Source of the DNA: Acanthococcus lagerstroemiae
Lineage: Eukaryota > Arthropoda > Insecta > Hemiptera > Eriococcidae
NCBI GenBank assembly: GCA_031841125.1
Contig: CM063113.1
Coordinates: 34,927,312-34,991,311 of the forward strand
Reading direction: 5' to 3'
DNA: 64,000 nucleotides
A program made the translations under genes and the position numbers. This document shows positions 50,513-61,788 of the stretch, in pieces. Each line of letters starts with the position of its first letter. The stretch's first letter is position 1. The notes under the pieces were generated by a model that searched no databases, had not been told where the DNA came from, and was given only the letters and a program-made list of their open reading frames with translations.

Positions 50513-51820
50513 GGTGTGGCGGGACGTATGACGATGCACGCATGCCAAAGTGGCCGCTCCAGCCCTGGTGCTGCGGGCGAGTTTCGCTGGATGGTATCCG
50601 CCGCCGCAGCAGCAGCAGCAAGTCCAGCTTCTCCTCCTCCTTGCGTCCTCTGTCTCGACCACTCGGCCTCCATCTTCCGTCGCATGATGGCCGAAACGAA
50701 ACCCGACACCCGGTTCCAACCGCTTCGGCTCCTCAACAGCTCCGGGACCAGGGTGTCCGGCGTAAGACGGTCGATCATGCCGTCTCCGGGATCGATCGTG
50801 ACCGCCCCACGCCTCTCCTCCTCCCAGGCGTCGCACTCAAACAGCGTATGCCACGGCGTGTCCTCCTCTCCGCTTGCACAATGGGTGCACTCGGCGCTCC
50901 CCGCCAAACCCATCCGGTGCAGGTACGAGCCGAAACAACCGTGTCCGCTCAAGACCTGGGTCAGGTGGAAGTTCAAGCTTCCGTGCTTCCTGCCTAACCA
51001 CAGGTCGAGCTCACCGATCAGCTCCCTAGTCCACTCGCCTTTCGAAGACTGGGCGAGCCTCTCCGTCCATCGCTGAAGCGTGGTCAGCTGAATGCCACGC
51101 TTCGCCCGGCGTGCCTCCAGCCGCGTCCTCGCCTTCTTCTGCGCCTTGTAGGACTGCGCCAGCTCGTCGGCCTTCAGCTCGATGGGTGGAAGGCGCGCCA
51201 CCACGCCTACCGCCTCCGTTGACACGGTGCAATACGCGCTGACGCACCTTAGCGCGACTCTCCGCTGCACCTTCTCCAGCTCCACTCTCCGGTACGGGAT
51301 CTGGACGGCGTCCGCGAATACCGATGCGCCGTACATCAGGACCGACAGTACGACGTTCGCGTACAACCTCCGCTTCTGCTCCCGCGGGCCGCCCAGGTTC
51401 GCCATCAGTCGCGACAGCTGCCCGGCGACCCGGTCCGCCTTCTCCGCCGCTCTCCGGAAGTGCTCGCGGAACGACAGCTTCCCGTCGAACCACAGCCCCA
51501 GGTATTTCAGCGCTGGACATGGTGCGATCCTCTCGCCTTTCAGCACGAACGTTGGTTGGTCGTACTTGCGGCGCGTCGCGAACAGAACTGCCTCCGTCTT
51601 CTGCACCGCCAAGCACAATCCCGCCGACTCGATCCATCCGGTCAGCAACTCCAACGCCCGGTTGACTTTCGTCGCGACCTCCGCTGTTGTCGCAGTTTGA
51701 CACACCACCAGCGTGTCATCGGCATAACAGATGAGTTTCACGCCTGGTGGGACCGCCAGCCGCAGCAACCCGTTGAAGCCGACGTTCCACAGGATGGGTC
51801 CAAGGACCGACCCCTGAGGA
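50513..51820 (-). mobile_element. 5'-truncated LINE, open reading frame intact
   Basis: On the - strand the copy begins inside the reverse transcriptase at PQGSVLGPILWN and reads through LICYADDT (catalytic YADD) without a stop to the C terminus. There a CTHCASGEEDTPWHTLFEC segment gives a Cys/His knuckle typical of R1/I-type elements. The frame runs to PLWHACIVIRPATP and continues into flanking DNA to 50440. GC content is far higher than its surroundings, and an exact 15-bp target duplication flanks it, so the insertion is recent. Loss of the 5' part, including the endonuclease, makes it immobile. No poly-A tail is visible. Confidence 0.92.
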
Positions 51821-51835
51821 AATCTACCAACGTAT
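51821..51835. repeat. Target site duplication, right copy
   Basis: Exact repeat of 50498-50512. Confidence 0.9.
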
Positions 51836-52190
51836 AGTTCTATAGTTACTTAATGGATGTGTAAATTTACGATAACTGTTTTCTGCTGAACAGATAAAAC
51901 AAATATGTTAAGATGGAAAATCTTAGTATAATCTTTTCTTGAAAATTTTTTTTCGAATTTGTTCGCTCGTGTTTCCTCCAAACTATTTAAGGCTATTTTT
52001 TATTAACTCTATTTCTCGTAATTTCTGGAAAATATCCTCTAGAATACTCGTGTTTCTTCAGCATTTACTATCTGATAATATTCTGCCTACCAGTCCTAAA
52101 GATATGCTTCACATAAAACTCGGAAGGTCGTTGTGTAGAGCAGGAAGAAACAGACGTAATACTTCTGTGCTCAGAACCATAGCGATGGAG
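51836..52190. other. No gene recognised
   Basis: AT-rich sequence between two LINE-derived segments. It may be the decayed continuation of the LINE endonuclease, but no motif is readable. Confidence 0.35.
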
Positions 52191-52429
52191 GGGAGGAAGA
52201 CGACACGCTCCCAGTGTTATTTGAAAACTGTATCAAACGCTCTCCTCTTTCATTTCTCATTCCTAATCCAAAATCCCCAGCAATATTACCTTCTTTTCCT
52301 TCACCAACTCTAGCATTTCAATCACCCATAATAATAAGATTCTCTTCGCCTCTAACATGCTTCATGAGTCCTTCCAATTCTTCGTATACCTCCTCAATTT
52401 CTTCGTCCTCGTGAGTATTAGTAGGCATA

Positions 52430-53973
52430 CGGGTGAATCTCTGAATAATCAGAAAATTGTAGTAACCAGGAATTTTCTCTACAACTAAGAACATGAAGTA
52501 ACTTGTTTTTTTTTTTTTTAATCAATTGCGAAGAACCCCCTTATTACCGACAGCAATCTCTCAGTCATTCCCATCGCACTAGAACTGAGGAAGGTACTCA
52601 AATAGAGTAAAAGTTCCATCGTAGTATACTGTAACCAACTTCGATTTTCGACTGTAGTTGACCGTAGGTCCATTATTATCAAGAAACAATCAAAATTTAT
52701 AAGGTTCACGAGAAAAGAGGTAATAGAATATAAGTTAAGAGCGGAGAAAAAAATTTTTGAACTGAGACGTACATCTACAAGGGAGGAAGAAGTCATGAAA
52801 TTAGTTTTTTTCCATCGTAGTATACAAAATTTGAATCATCTTAATATGGGACTAGTTTAGATTTACTGATGGGAAAAAGTACTGAATCTTCTTATTTAGC
52901 ACAGAAGTATAGCGATCCAATCATGAAAATTGTCTATTTTTGAACTTATTGCAGACTTTTTGCCAAATTTCTGTCCAAAAATCCCGTTCTATTTTTTTTC
53001 TATTCCATCGTAGTATACGATTATACGCCATGAAGTTCTAGTCTGAGAAAAACGATTTTGACTTTTTCATAAAAGGGAACACTGCCTATTATAATTTTGT
53101 GCTTCATTACTGCATGCTGGCCAGTGTTGCTCTGTTGAATTAAGAAAGATGTTCAAATTTTCTATCGTGGTATACATTTTTTCTTTCCATCGTAGTATCG
53201 AAGTATAATTTTGAAGAATACTACGATGGAAAAGAAGATATTACAATGGAATTTATCGTTGCTTTTGCCACATTATCCAGAAGAGACAGCTGAATGGTGA
53301 TGATTTCTCTTCAGCCCGTTGTTTCACATCTTCATGACCTGTCAATACTCATCCTAGATAACCTTTTTTTCTCTTTGAAGGGAACGATGTCCGTAACACC
53401 AGGTCACATGGAACGCACAAGAATGTGGCATCCTCTGTTTCAACAAATTGAGTTGCTTCGAATGCGAAGGAGAATGCGCTCATTACTTCCTTGCCGAGAA
53501 AAAATATTCAGAGGCAGACACTGATGCATCCAATCCCGACGATGTTGAAGTACTTCTTTCTTATGTCTTGAATTGTACTCCTTGCCATTCAGATGAATAT
53601 TCTTCTCGTTTCTTCAGTTGTCGTCCTCGCTATTGGAATACATCTGGTTGTATGTTCCTCAAATTCCATTGTGATATCAAGCAATTCCATCGTAATATTA
53701 AGCAATTCCATTGTAGTATCAAAGAAATAGAGAATACTACAATGGAATTCCATCGTAGTATCAAAGGAATAGAGAATACTACGATGGAATTCCATCGTAG
53801 TATACAAAAAGCCCCCTTCTACCCCCTATGTGGCGTTTCTTGTGGGACTTACCCCATACATGTACTTACTTGCAGGTATACTACATGATCCGCAGGAAAA
53901 AAATTTTGTTCAATGATGTTCCAAATTTTAAAATTTGGAAACTGAATTTTCAGGTTATTCAGAGATTCACCCG
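52430..53973. mobile_element. TIR element carrying an array of TTCCATCGTAGTATAC
   Basis: The left end and the inverse of the right end share CGGGTGAATCTCTGAATAA exactly and a further GAAAATT. TA flanks both sides (52428-52429 and 53974-53975), and removing the element restores the interrupted LINE reading frame, which proves the boundaries. Inside are about 13 copies of the 16-mer TTCCATCGTAGTATAC or close variants, in both orientations, at 52614, 52810, 53003, 53160, 53185, 53216 and densely over 53664-53805. No recognisable transposase was found in the 1.5 kb. TA targets fit Tc1/mariner-like families, but the ends are unfamiliar to me. Confidence 0.8.
53664..53805. repeat. Dense tandem and palindromic array of the 16-mer
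   Basis: A 42-bp unit (GTAGTATCAAAGAAATAGAG...) is repeated in tandem from about 53716 to 53800. Each unit joins an inverted and a direct copy of the 16-mer head to head. The second junction, 53776-53803, is a perfect 28-bp palindrome (half ATACTACGATGGAA). The first, 53734-53761, is the same with one mismatch. Confidence 0.9.
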
Positions 53974-54250
53974 TATACACTTGTATTATTGTTGTAAGTA
54001 CTGGTTTGGTATTGATTTTTATCAAGATTAACCTTTCACTCTGTTGTTTCTAATATATAACTTTATTACTTATTTGTTTATTCATAACAATTCCGACGTC
54101 TGCTTGTCCTTTTATTCCTTTGTATGTATTATTCTAAAGTCTCCTGACCAAAACTCATGCTCCTCTCTCCCAAGCCTCTTCATTTCTCTCTTAAGATTCT
54201 CTAATCTTCCAACTGCATTCAAACTTGTTACATTTCAAGTTCCTATTTTA

Positions 54251-55200
54251 ATTGCGCCTTTCTTTTTAAAAAAATTACATTTCCTGGAAAGTGATACTAT
54301 TGTAGTTTTTCATTGCTTTCAACAAGGTTTATCTGTCGGAGTTTGCCTTCTCTTAGGTGCTTTTGGTCGCGATGTTAACAATATTATAACCCCACAGAGA
54401 GGTTTTGTTTTTTTTTTTACGCTTAAGCCTCTTCACCACAGTTAGGTATCACCCAAGAGGAGAGTTTATTATTTAATGAGAATTAAAAAAAAAAAAAACT
54501 TAACGTGCAGTGACAAAATATCATAACCAAATTTTTTGCCATTTCTTTTTAGTATCATTTGATTCATTTTTTGTTATGTCATTTCCATTTTGTCACATGA
54601 CAAAACTGATAAATGGTTTGGTCATTATGACAAAATTTCTAAAATTCAATAATTGTCATTTTGTCATTTTGTTTTCTTATGTCTAACAACACTGCTGTTG
54701 GTACAGCTTTGACAATACAGGTGCAGAGTTTTAAGCAGGGCCGTAGCAAAGCAAATTTATCAACAAAGGGAGAATTAAAAATTTTCTAGCTGTGAAAGCA
54801 AAAAAAAATCAAATATTTTTGAGAGGGGGAAAAAACCTTTTAAGATGCGTACATTTGCTAATCCTGAAAGATGATAGGGAGCGAACCTGCTCCCGCGACT
54901 ATGGCGCTAATTTCAAGTTTTAAGTGTTACAGCTCTCGACATTTTTGTGATAATATCAAATGCGACATTTTTTTTCTTTTTTGAAACCAGTTACCATCTT
55001 ACAGGAGTCGCATTCCTGTGTTTATGCGTTTCCGTAACTAATTAACAAACGCGATGTAAATATATAACATGTAAACGTAATTTGATATGATACGACAAAA
55101 AATCCGAAATAACGTATACCGACGTCCGTATTATCGTACCATGAATCGGCAACACTGATTTTCATTCGAATCGGTTTAGTAATCGGCGCTTGAAATCCAA
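54251..55200. other. No gene recognised
   Basis: AT-rich sequence with several ATTTTGTCA/TGACAAAAT words over 54490-54680, probably a small foldback repeat. No coding signal. Confidence 0.4.
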
Positions 55201-55650
55201 AAATGTGTGGGTGCGGAGCCTGTGGTTACAGGTACGGTCGCGGCGAGAGGGTACCTCGAGCCTCGAGCAACAGGTGTGTATTTTCCCTTCCAGCAACAAC
55301 GCTCTCTGTTGTCGAAGACGATAACGGGTAATTTTACCTCCTTGCCTCCCGTTTACCGTTTCGTATATGGACATTTTGTTGTGTTCTCCAACTTCAACTT
55401 CAGTCAATCAAATTCTCGTGCGAGTGACTGGTTGTGTGGCGGCGTGCTGTTTTCAACAGGTCTTCTTCGTCTTAATCATAACCAGAGATAACGTGCATTC
55501 ATATTGTGTATAGTGCGTTGACTATTTTTCGTGGAGTGCGCGAATTTTTCTTTTGCTGTGTTTTTTTTTTGTCGCATGCAGATTTTTCGGTTTTCGATCT
55601 TACTTCGCGGGTTTGTCATGTGTTCGCGGTGATATCGAATAGTGTTCAAA
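55201..55650 (+). promoter_or_regulatory. Promoter and 5' UTR of the gene starting at 55651
   Basis: Base composition becomes more GC- and CpG-rich here than on either side. An arthropod-type initiator TCAGTC occurs near 55400 with a GGTTG downstream-element-like word about 28-30 bases further on. The exact start is a guess. Confidence 0.35.
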
Positions 55651-55756
55651 ATGCGATTGTACGTGGATTGTGTGCACTTCAAGATGCGGATTTGGTGGTG
55701 TCTGGTCGCTGTCGTGCTGGGATCGATGGCAGAGACAGCAGAAGTAGAGGAAAAAG
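55651..55756 (+). CDS. First coding exon with signal peptide (gene continues downstream)
   Basis: Two in-frame ATGs (55651 and 55684) lead into MRIWWCLVAVVLGSMAE followed by acidic TAEVEEK and donor AAG|GTAAGC. This is a short charged start, a hydrophobic core and small residues before a plausible cleavage after GSMA, as in secreted or type I membrane proteins. The exon ends in phase 1. Insect genes for extracellular proteins often have such a small first exon and a long first intron. No later exon could be recognised up to 64000, so the product is unknown. Confidence 0.5.
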
Positions 55757-58660
55757 GTAAGCCACGATTTGAATTCAGTTTTGTCACATGTTGGTGAATG
55801 ATGTCTGTCAAGCGAAAAGGACTGATTTTATTAACGAAAGTGGTTTTACTGTCAGCATTTACTGATTGCAGTCCATTGTCATTAAGTGTAAATACTAAAG
55901 CTCGATAGATTGGTCCACGAAAGACGAAACTCTATCTAAACAACCCTTGAAGACACATGAACCCACAGCAGCATCATTGCAGTTCATCATATCGTATTAC
56001 CTGAACAATGATATACCTGGGTATAGTGTTATAGTGTGGCATTTAGCCTTAATCTTTGATGTTAAGACACTATGGATGGGCTAACAATTGCACATTATGT
56101 CGATAAAACTGCTTCTATAATTTTCCATGAAATTGGTACCCACGTTATTAGAAAAGGCTAAGTTGAGATCTTGTTGTTGATTTTGAAATACTTTCGAACT
56201 GAGATGTGGTGAACTGCGTGAGAAAAACTTGGTGTGTTATAATGCCTTGAATAATTAAAATTACACAGTAAACCAGTGATAAGTTACATTATGTGGTACC
56301 CAGGGAGTTGGCTGCAAGGTGCAATAGCTTTCACATCCCTCGAAGTATTTTCAAAAGGTCAGTTCTAATTTATTTTTAATGAAATTTATTTGACATTCGT
56401 TCACGAATATAGCGTCTCGAGGTTTCTTACAGATTTTCATTATCAACTTTTCCCTCTTCCCTGCACTGTGTCCCTGAACTACCGTTGTGGATTCAGTATT
56501 TATTAGCCTTGTAAAATGAAGGGTAACGTATATGTACGTGTTACTGTACGAATATTGCTACAATGGGAACTAAACCTTTTATCCCCGCCGCCAAATTATT
56601 TAATCATGCAAATATCAAGTTCCTTATCATTAACTACCGTTTCGTGGTACGGTACCTGGAACAAGACATCTTGTTGATGTAAATAAACACTTAAGGTTGA
56701 AAAAAATAAACTTGTCCCTATTGTAATATAACGTGAATCATACTGGTACGTGCGACAGGAAAATTACTTTAACTCTTTTGTTAGCTACTGGTTCCGCTGT
56801 ATGAGCACCATAGTCAGCGTAATCACGTGAATTAAAGTTATTCTAATTGTCATTTTCCTATGTGCGATAACATCTCACATATTATTTCAAACTATCCTGT
56901 ACAAATTGTTCGTGTAAAGCGCGTGGATAGCACTTGACCGTTGATGTGGGTTGTGATCTATACCTATTATATAGGTATATGCCGCAACTATGTTGAGAGA
57001 GAAATATGCTTGATATTCGGAATGATTCTATTGTTTGTCAAGTAGCCAAAGCTTAGTCTATTGATTCCAATTCGTAAGCACTGGTAAATTATACTGTATT
57101 GTAGTAACAAAGAAACTTTCCCGTGGCTTACTTATATACAATTATTAAAAAGAAAATGAGCATAGGTGTAAGATATGTACCCTATCCACAAGAATTGCTG
57201 AACTTTCGTAATACAGGGTTGGGATTAGAAGACGAGATTGCCTGTAAATGAAACATAAAAGTTATCGGAACATTCGTTTACAGCCTTCATTTATTCTTGT
57301 GACTATTTTGAGTTGACAGCACTATCCTCTGAAGCTATACGCATTTGGACGCTAAGGAGTCGCTCTCTCGCGGCCTAATGAAATGCGGCGCGCTGATTGG
57401 TGTATTTGGATGAAAAGATGATCAGTGACAAAAATGCTGCAATAAAACTAAAGTTGGGTTCATCTGAAAGGAAATGATGAGGGCTAACACTTTGGTTCTC
57501 TTCGGTTTTCCATAAAAAACAATATTGAAGATGCTAGCTTATTTTACTTGTACATGTTTTTGTGGTAAAAATACCCTGATCGACACTGGCGCATCTACAG
57601 GAGTGTCCAAACGCCAATAGTAGCTTTTGTAATGAAATTGGAATGAAAAATCAGTCCATCTTAGTCTTATTGTTGCTGATTATTACGTTTTTCTTATTTT
57701 TTTGAAGGGTTGTTAATAATTTCCCGAGCCCTGCTTTTTATCTGAGGGTTTTAACTCTTGTTTATTAATAACAGTTCCCCAGTCTGCACTGCAATAAGAT
57801 TGAAATTTCCTGATTCGCAGATTTTTGGGACCATTCGACATAGGAGTATGTTACAATCCCTAGTCAGCTGTGTCTCTCCACTCATTTTTCTCCTGTGCTA
57901 ATCTTGTACATTAAACACACGTTTGAAAGCTATTGAAACTGGTAAATCGAAATGGTGACTGCTTACGCTAATCTTTGGCCATTTTCTTCGCATGGAAGTT
58001 GTAAGTTGATGTTGAAGAACATATTTTACATCATATTTTATTTAGACTGAGTGCAGGTCCTTCTATAGGAACTGAAAAGCTCCTGCCTTAAATCCGCTCG
58101 TATTCCACAACTATTGTATATTCTGTGATTCCAGTGAGTTCTAAGTATTTCAGAGTTGTGGAACAATTTTCATGATAAATATTCGGGTTTTTTAGGAGAG
58201 GGGGGAGGAGTTAGACCAACAATTTGCGTGACCTACAATAGGCACTAATTTTCATGTACCTAATTTTCAATGGAACAAAAGAGGATTCCTTTTAGATGCA
58301 AATTGTTGGTCGACCAATAATTGACATTTTCCGCCCAATTTACAAAAATTCACAAAAAAAAGTGCACGATTGTTTCGGCGCGGTATCGTGGAATATATTT
58401 TATAGGGTATGTACTATCATACAACGTGATCATAGAAATCGAAAAATCTCATCTGACTGATAATAGGCACGTTTGCCTAACATTGGTCGTTGGACCCAAC
58501 TTAGATAGCTTCGTGTGCAACCTCGATGGGCTGTAACGACTTCATCTACACATATCTTCTAGTTGAAGGATGTAACTATCGATTAGCCAAAAATACTGTT
58601 TCCCTTAATACATTTACAGTGGGGTTGAGGGCCTTCTGAAAATCTGACCAATAACTGGCA
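55757..58660. other. Probable long intron; no gene recognised
   Basis: No exon or clear element was found. A short inverted pair, GACCAACAATTTGC near 58214 and its inverse near 58297-58311, may be a tiny MITE. Confidence 0.35.
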
Positions 58661-58667
58661 GTTCACC

Positions 58668-58824
58668 TTATTTAAAATTTCTCTTTTCCTTCCTATTCGT
58701 CTCCAATACTTCCTCATTCCTGATCTTTTCTATCCATTTGAGTTTCAACATTCTCCGATAACACATTTCAATAGCTTCTATCCTTTTTCTTTCTTGTGTT
58801 CTTATTGTCCAAGTCTCACATACG
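58668..58824 (-). mobile_element. LINE C-terminal fragment
   Basis: The - strand reads CETWTIRTQERKRIEAIEM, then CYRRMLKLKWIEKIRNEEVL. This is the conserved segment after the reverse transcriptase in many LINEs (ETWTL...YRRML...NEEVL). It ends at a stop soon after and is a short fossil of a family different from its neighbour. Confidence 0.75.
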
Positions 58825-58914
58825 CTAAATATAATAATAATAATACTAATAACGGCTTTTGATGCGTAAGGTTATACAAGGGTGTTTTACTGACTATTGG
58901 AGTCAGTTGTCACT

Positions 58915-59870
58915 GTCGCTGCGTTGTTAGCGCCATGGCCTCCCGCCTCAGCTCCTCCCCGCTCCTCCCACGACGCCCATTTCTGGGCAATAGCCTACCC
59001 GTCCTCCCTCTTGCCCCTCCCATTTTGAGTTCGCCTCCTCAACTCTGGGCCGTATATTTTCCTAGACTCGTCCTTCGATCGGACTATTGGTCTTTCCCTT
59101 CCTCTTTTTAAATCCCGTGGCACCCACCTCTCCACTTTCTTTTCCCACTGATTCCTTTCCTTCCTCATTATATGCCCGGCATATTTCCATTTTAATTTTG
59201 TCACCAGCCTTCCAATATCCCTCAATTTTGTTTTCCCCAGAATTTTTGAAAAAGGAATTATTTTATCCCTTGCCTTTACATTTAGTATACTCCTCTTCAT
59301 GGCTCTTTAGGTTCTCTAAAGTTTGGTGATATTTGCTTTAGTGCTGGCCCAAGTCTGAGCCCCATAAGTCATGATGGATAGGTTGCAGCTGTGCCACGCC
59401 TCCGCCTTTACTCAAACCGACAAGCTGCTTTTAAAGATGTTTTTCACACTCCAGTAGGTGCTTCAGCCCCCTTTGATCCCGCTGCTCAGTTCCCTCTATC
59501 TGGCATTGCTAAAAGAGATAATCTGGTCCAAGTAGGACACCTCTTTTGTCCATTCTATGTCCCTCTCTCCTATGACGACTAGTTCTTCCTTAGCATTTGA
59601 AATTAATTTTTTTGTCCTTATTGACCCCAAACCCCGCCAGCTTACACACTTCAGTGAAGTTTTGAGTCATTTCTATAAGTTCCTCTAAATTGTCGGAATT
59701 AGTGCTACGTTGTCGGCGAATCTTGGTTGATTGAGAAATTCTCCATCAATCTTTATACCTTTGGTGTCCCCCTCGAGCCGTCTTATCGCTTCTTCTAGGA
59801 CGGAGTTAAAAAGATTTGGAGATAGCGGATCCCCTTGACGTACCCCTTCCCAATTTTGAACTCCTTCCCT
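58915..59870 (-). mobile_element. Decayed LINE reverse-transcriptase and C-terminal region
   Basis: The - strand reads NWEGVRQGDPLSPNL (59815-59860), then FNSVLEEAIRRLEGDTKGI and PRFADN (degenerate FADD, about 59705). Further on come LKWKYAGHIMRK and RWVPRDLKRGRERP (59090-59200), the usual end of this LINE type. Several frameshifts and stops interrupt it. Confidence 0.8.
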
Positions 59871-61788
59871 TTAACGTCTATTTTCGTTATCCATCTTCTA
59901 GGTACCTAACAGAAGAAATCTTGAACAGTGATTCGTTTTACCGAAAATCGCGAAGGCTTTTCATGAGTTTTATGCAAGGCCAAAGTGAAGATTTTTGTTT
60001 TAAAAGCAGAGTGTGAACGTCTTCAGAGCGTAAAAATAGTTTTAATGATACTTTGAGAAGTCTTATTTGCTCAAAATCAGATCGTATTACCAAGATGATT
60101 CAGTCAGTGACATTCCGCGAAATTATAAGTATGTGACTCTTATCCACTTGATTTGGTATTTTACCCATGTCCTTTTAGCTCACTGTTTTGAGTATTTTCA
60201 TGCGAATAAAATGATAACTTATCTATGACCATTGACATGGTAACGTCAATAAGCACAACACTGTTAGTATGATGAAACGGACCACTACAGTGAGTTCCTA
60301 CGTTATGATGCAAGAAATAACATTTTTGGGTTCTAGAGCTGGTTTCAAAGAATACCAGATTACAAACGAGCAACCTGGCCGTTACAAAAAGGAAAACGAG
60401 TAAACGAGTGTCGATATCAGCAACAGCGTACATGATGTTGGATTAATTTCGGATCAGTGAATCATCACCTACATGGGAAAAAAACAGTCAATTGCACGGT
60501 TGCATAAAATTGCGATTACATGTTTTCGGTTTTGATGTTAAACGAGTAATTCTTAAAATCAACGCGTTACGAGAACATTTCTGCTGGTTCTTTGGCTGAC
60601 AGCATAAAAATCATATAAATGTTTCCGTTTTCCTGCGAGAGGACAAAGGGACAAACCTTTCAGATGGAAGGCCAATCCCAAAATGCTGATTCAGCTCAGT
60701 TGCTCCTTCAAAACTGATCAATTAAGCATGATCAGTGGAAGTTATTTTCATTTTTTTATATTTTTATTAGAAGTGATTAATGCCGGGTGGCTTATAGTTC
60801 AGTCTGACTGAAAACATCGCTTGTAAACCATTTTCTGAGACAGAAAAGTAAATTGTGTTTACCGCATAATCTCAGATCTATCAAAATCATCCCACACGTG
60901 ATGCGAAAAACGTAGACAAAATGCTGTACACGAGATCGCGCTACGATATTCATTATTCATTAATTTTCTGACTTTCACCTACACCATTTACGGCTAGAGA
61001 CGATCTGGTTGAGTCTTTGAACCTTGATTTACATGCTTGTTAGCCTGTAGAGCAGAATACACCTAAATGAAATGGAGTCTGGCTGAGGATTATTCGGTGA
61101 CAGATGAAAGGCTTGTACAAGAAAAATGGTATCTAAGGTAGAAGTGAAAGGTACGATTTTTCTCACGATCTAGATGAACTTGAAAATCTGCCTAAGCGGT
61201 ATTTGCACAAATTCATCAAGCTACATCTTGTGAAAGTCGAAAATCGAATTTCAAAATGTAAAATTCTGATTACAAGAAAACAAGCCTCGATTGAATATCG
61301 GTGGAATGTTACTTGATTGAATGTCCATCAGCCACTGTGCATTGACTTTACATACTCTTTGAGAACGGGAAAGTTTTTTCAGAAGATCCTAAAACGAATC
61401 AATATGGCAGCTGTGAGCTGAAAATAATTTACATTGATCTTTATTGTAGCTTTGCTTTCTTTAAAACAATAATTTACTGAATGCTACTAACTTACGGACT
61501 TTTCCACGGGAGCAGTAGATCGGTGATCGTATTCAACCTATCAGAATTTAGAATGTTCATTGCTTGAAGCGGATGTGAGGACTCGACCACAAAATTGTCA
61601 ACCCTGCCATTTGGCAGTTTTTTGCATACTCGATGCGCAATCAGTTACCCGCGGAAAAATTACCCATTTGTTACCCTCAAATTACCCTCAGATTGTCCTT
61701 GTTCCCCTTTAGTTACCCGGGTAACTTGTGAGATTTTGCGCATCGGGTACCTGGTCATCCACAATTATTATACAATGAATATTGAGCC
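59871..61788. other. No gene recognised
   Basis: Short frames only. A cluster of GTTACCC words in both orientations at 61650-61750 may belong to a small repeat. Confidence 0.35.

Larger units (their letters stand above)
52190..54250 (-). mobile_element. LINE endonuclease fragment split by a DNA element
   Basis: On the - strand 54250-53976 reads QADVGIVMNKQIS..., SERLILIKINTKPV and TTIIQVY. After a 1.5-kb interruption the same protein resumes at 52427-52190 with MPTNTHEDEEIEEVYEELEG, then LIIMGD, then FGLGMRNERGE. These are the successive blocks of an APE-type LINE endonuclease. The join restores one continuous reading, with a TGA replacing the Trp of GDWN. The fragment is dead. Confidence 0.85.

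Noticed and set aside
50516..51076. Long plus-strand frames opposite the LINE
   Set aside because: They are antisense shadows of the GC-rich LINE reading frame on the minus strand.
53448..53888. 146-residue frame as a protein gene
   Set aside because: Much of it is translation of the 16-mer repeat array (repeating phrases), and the rest has no recognisable domain.
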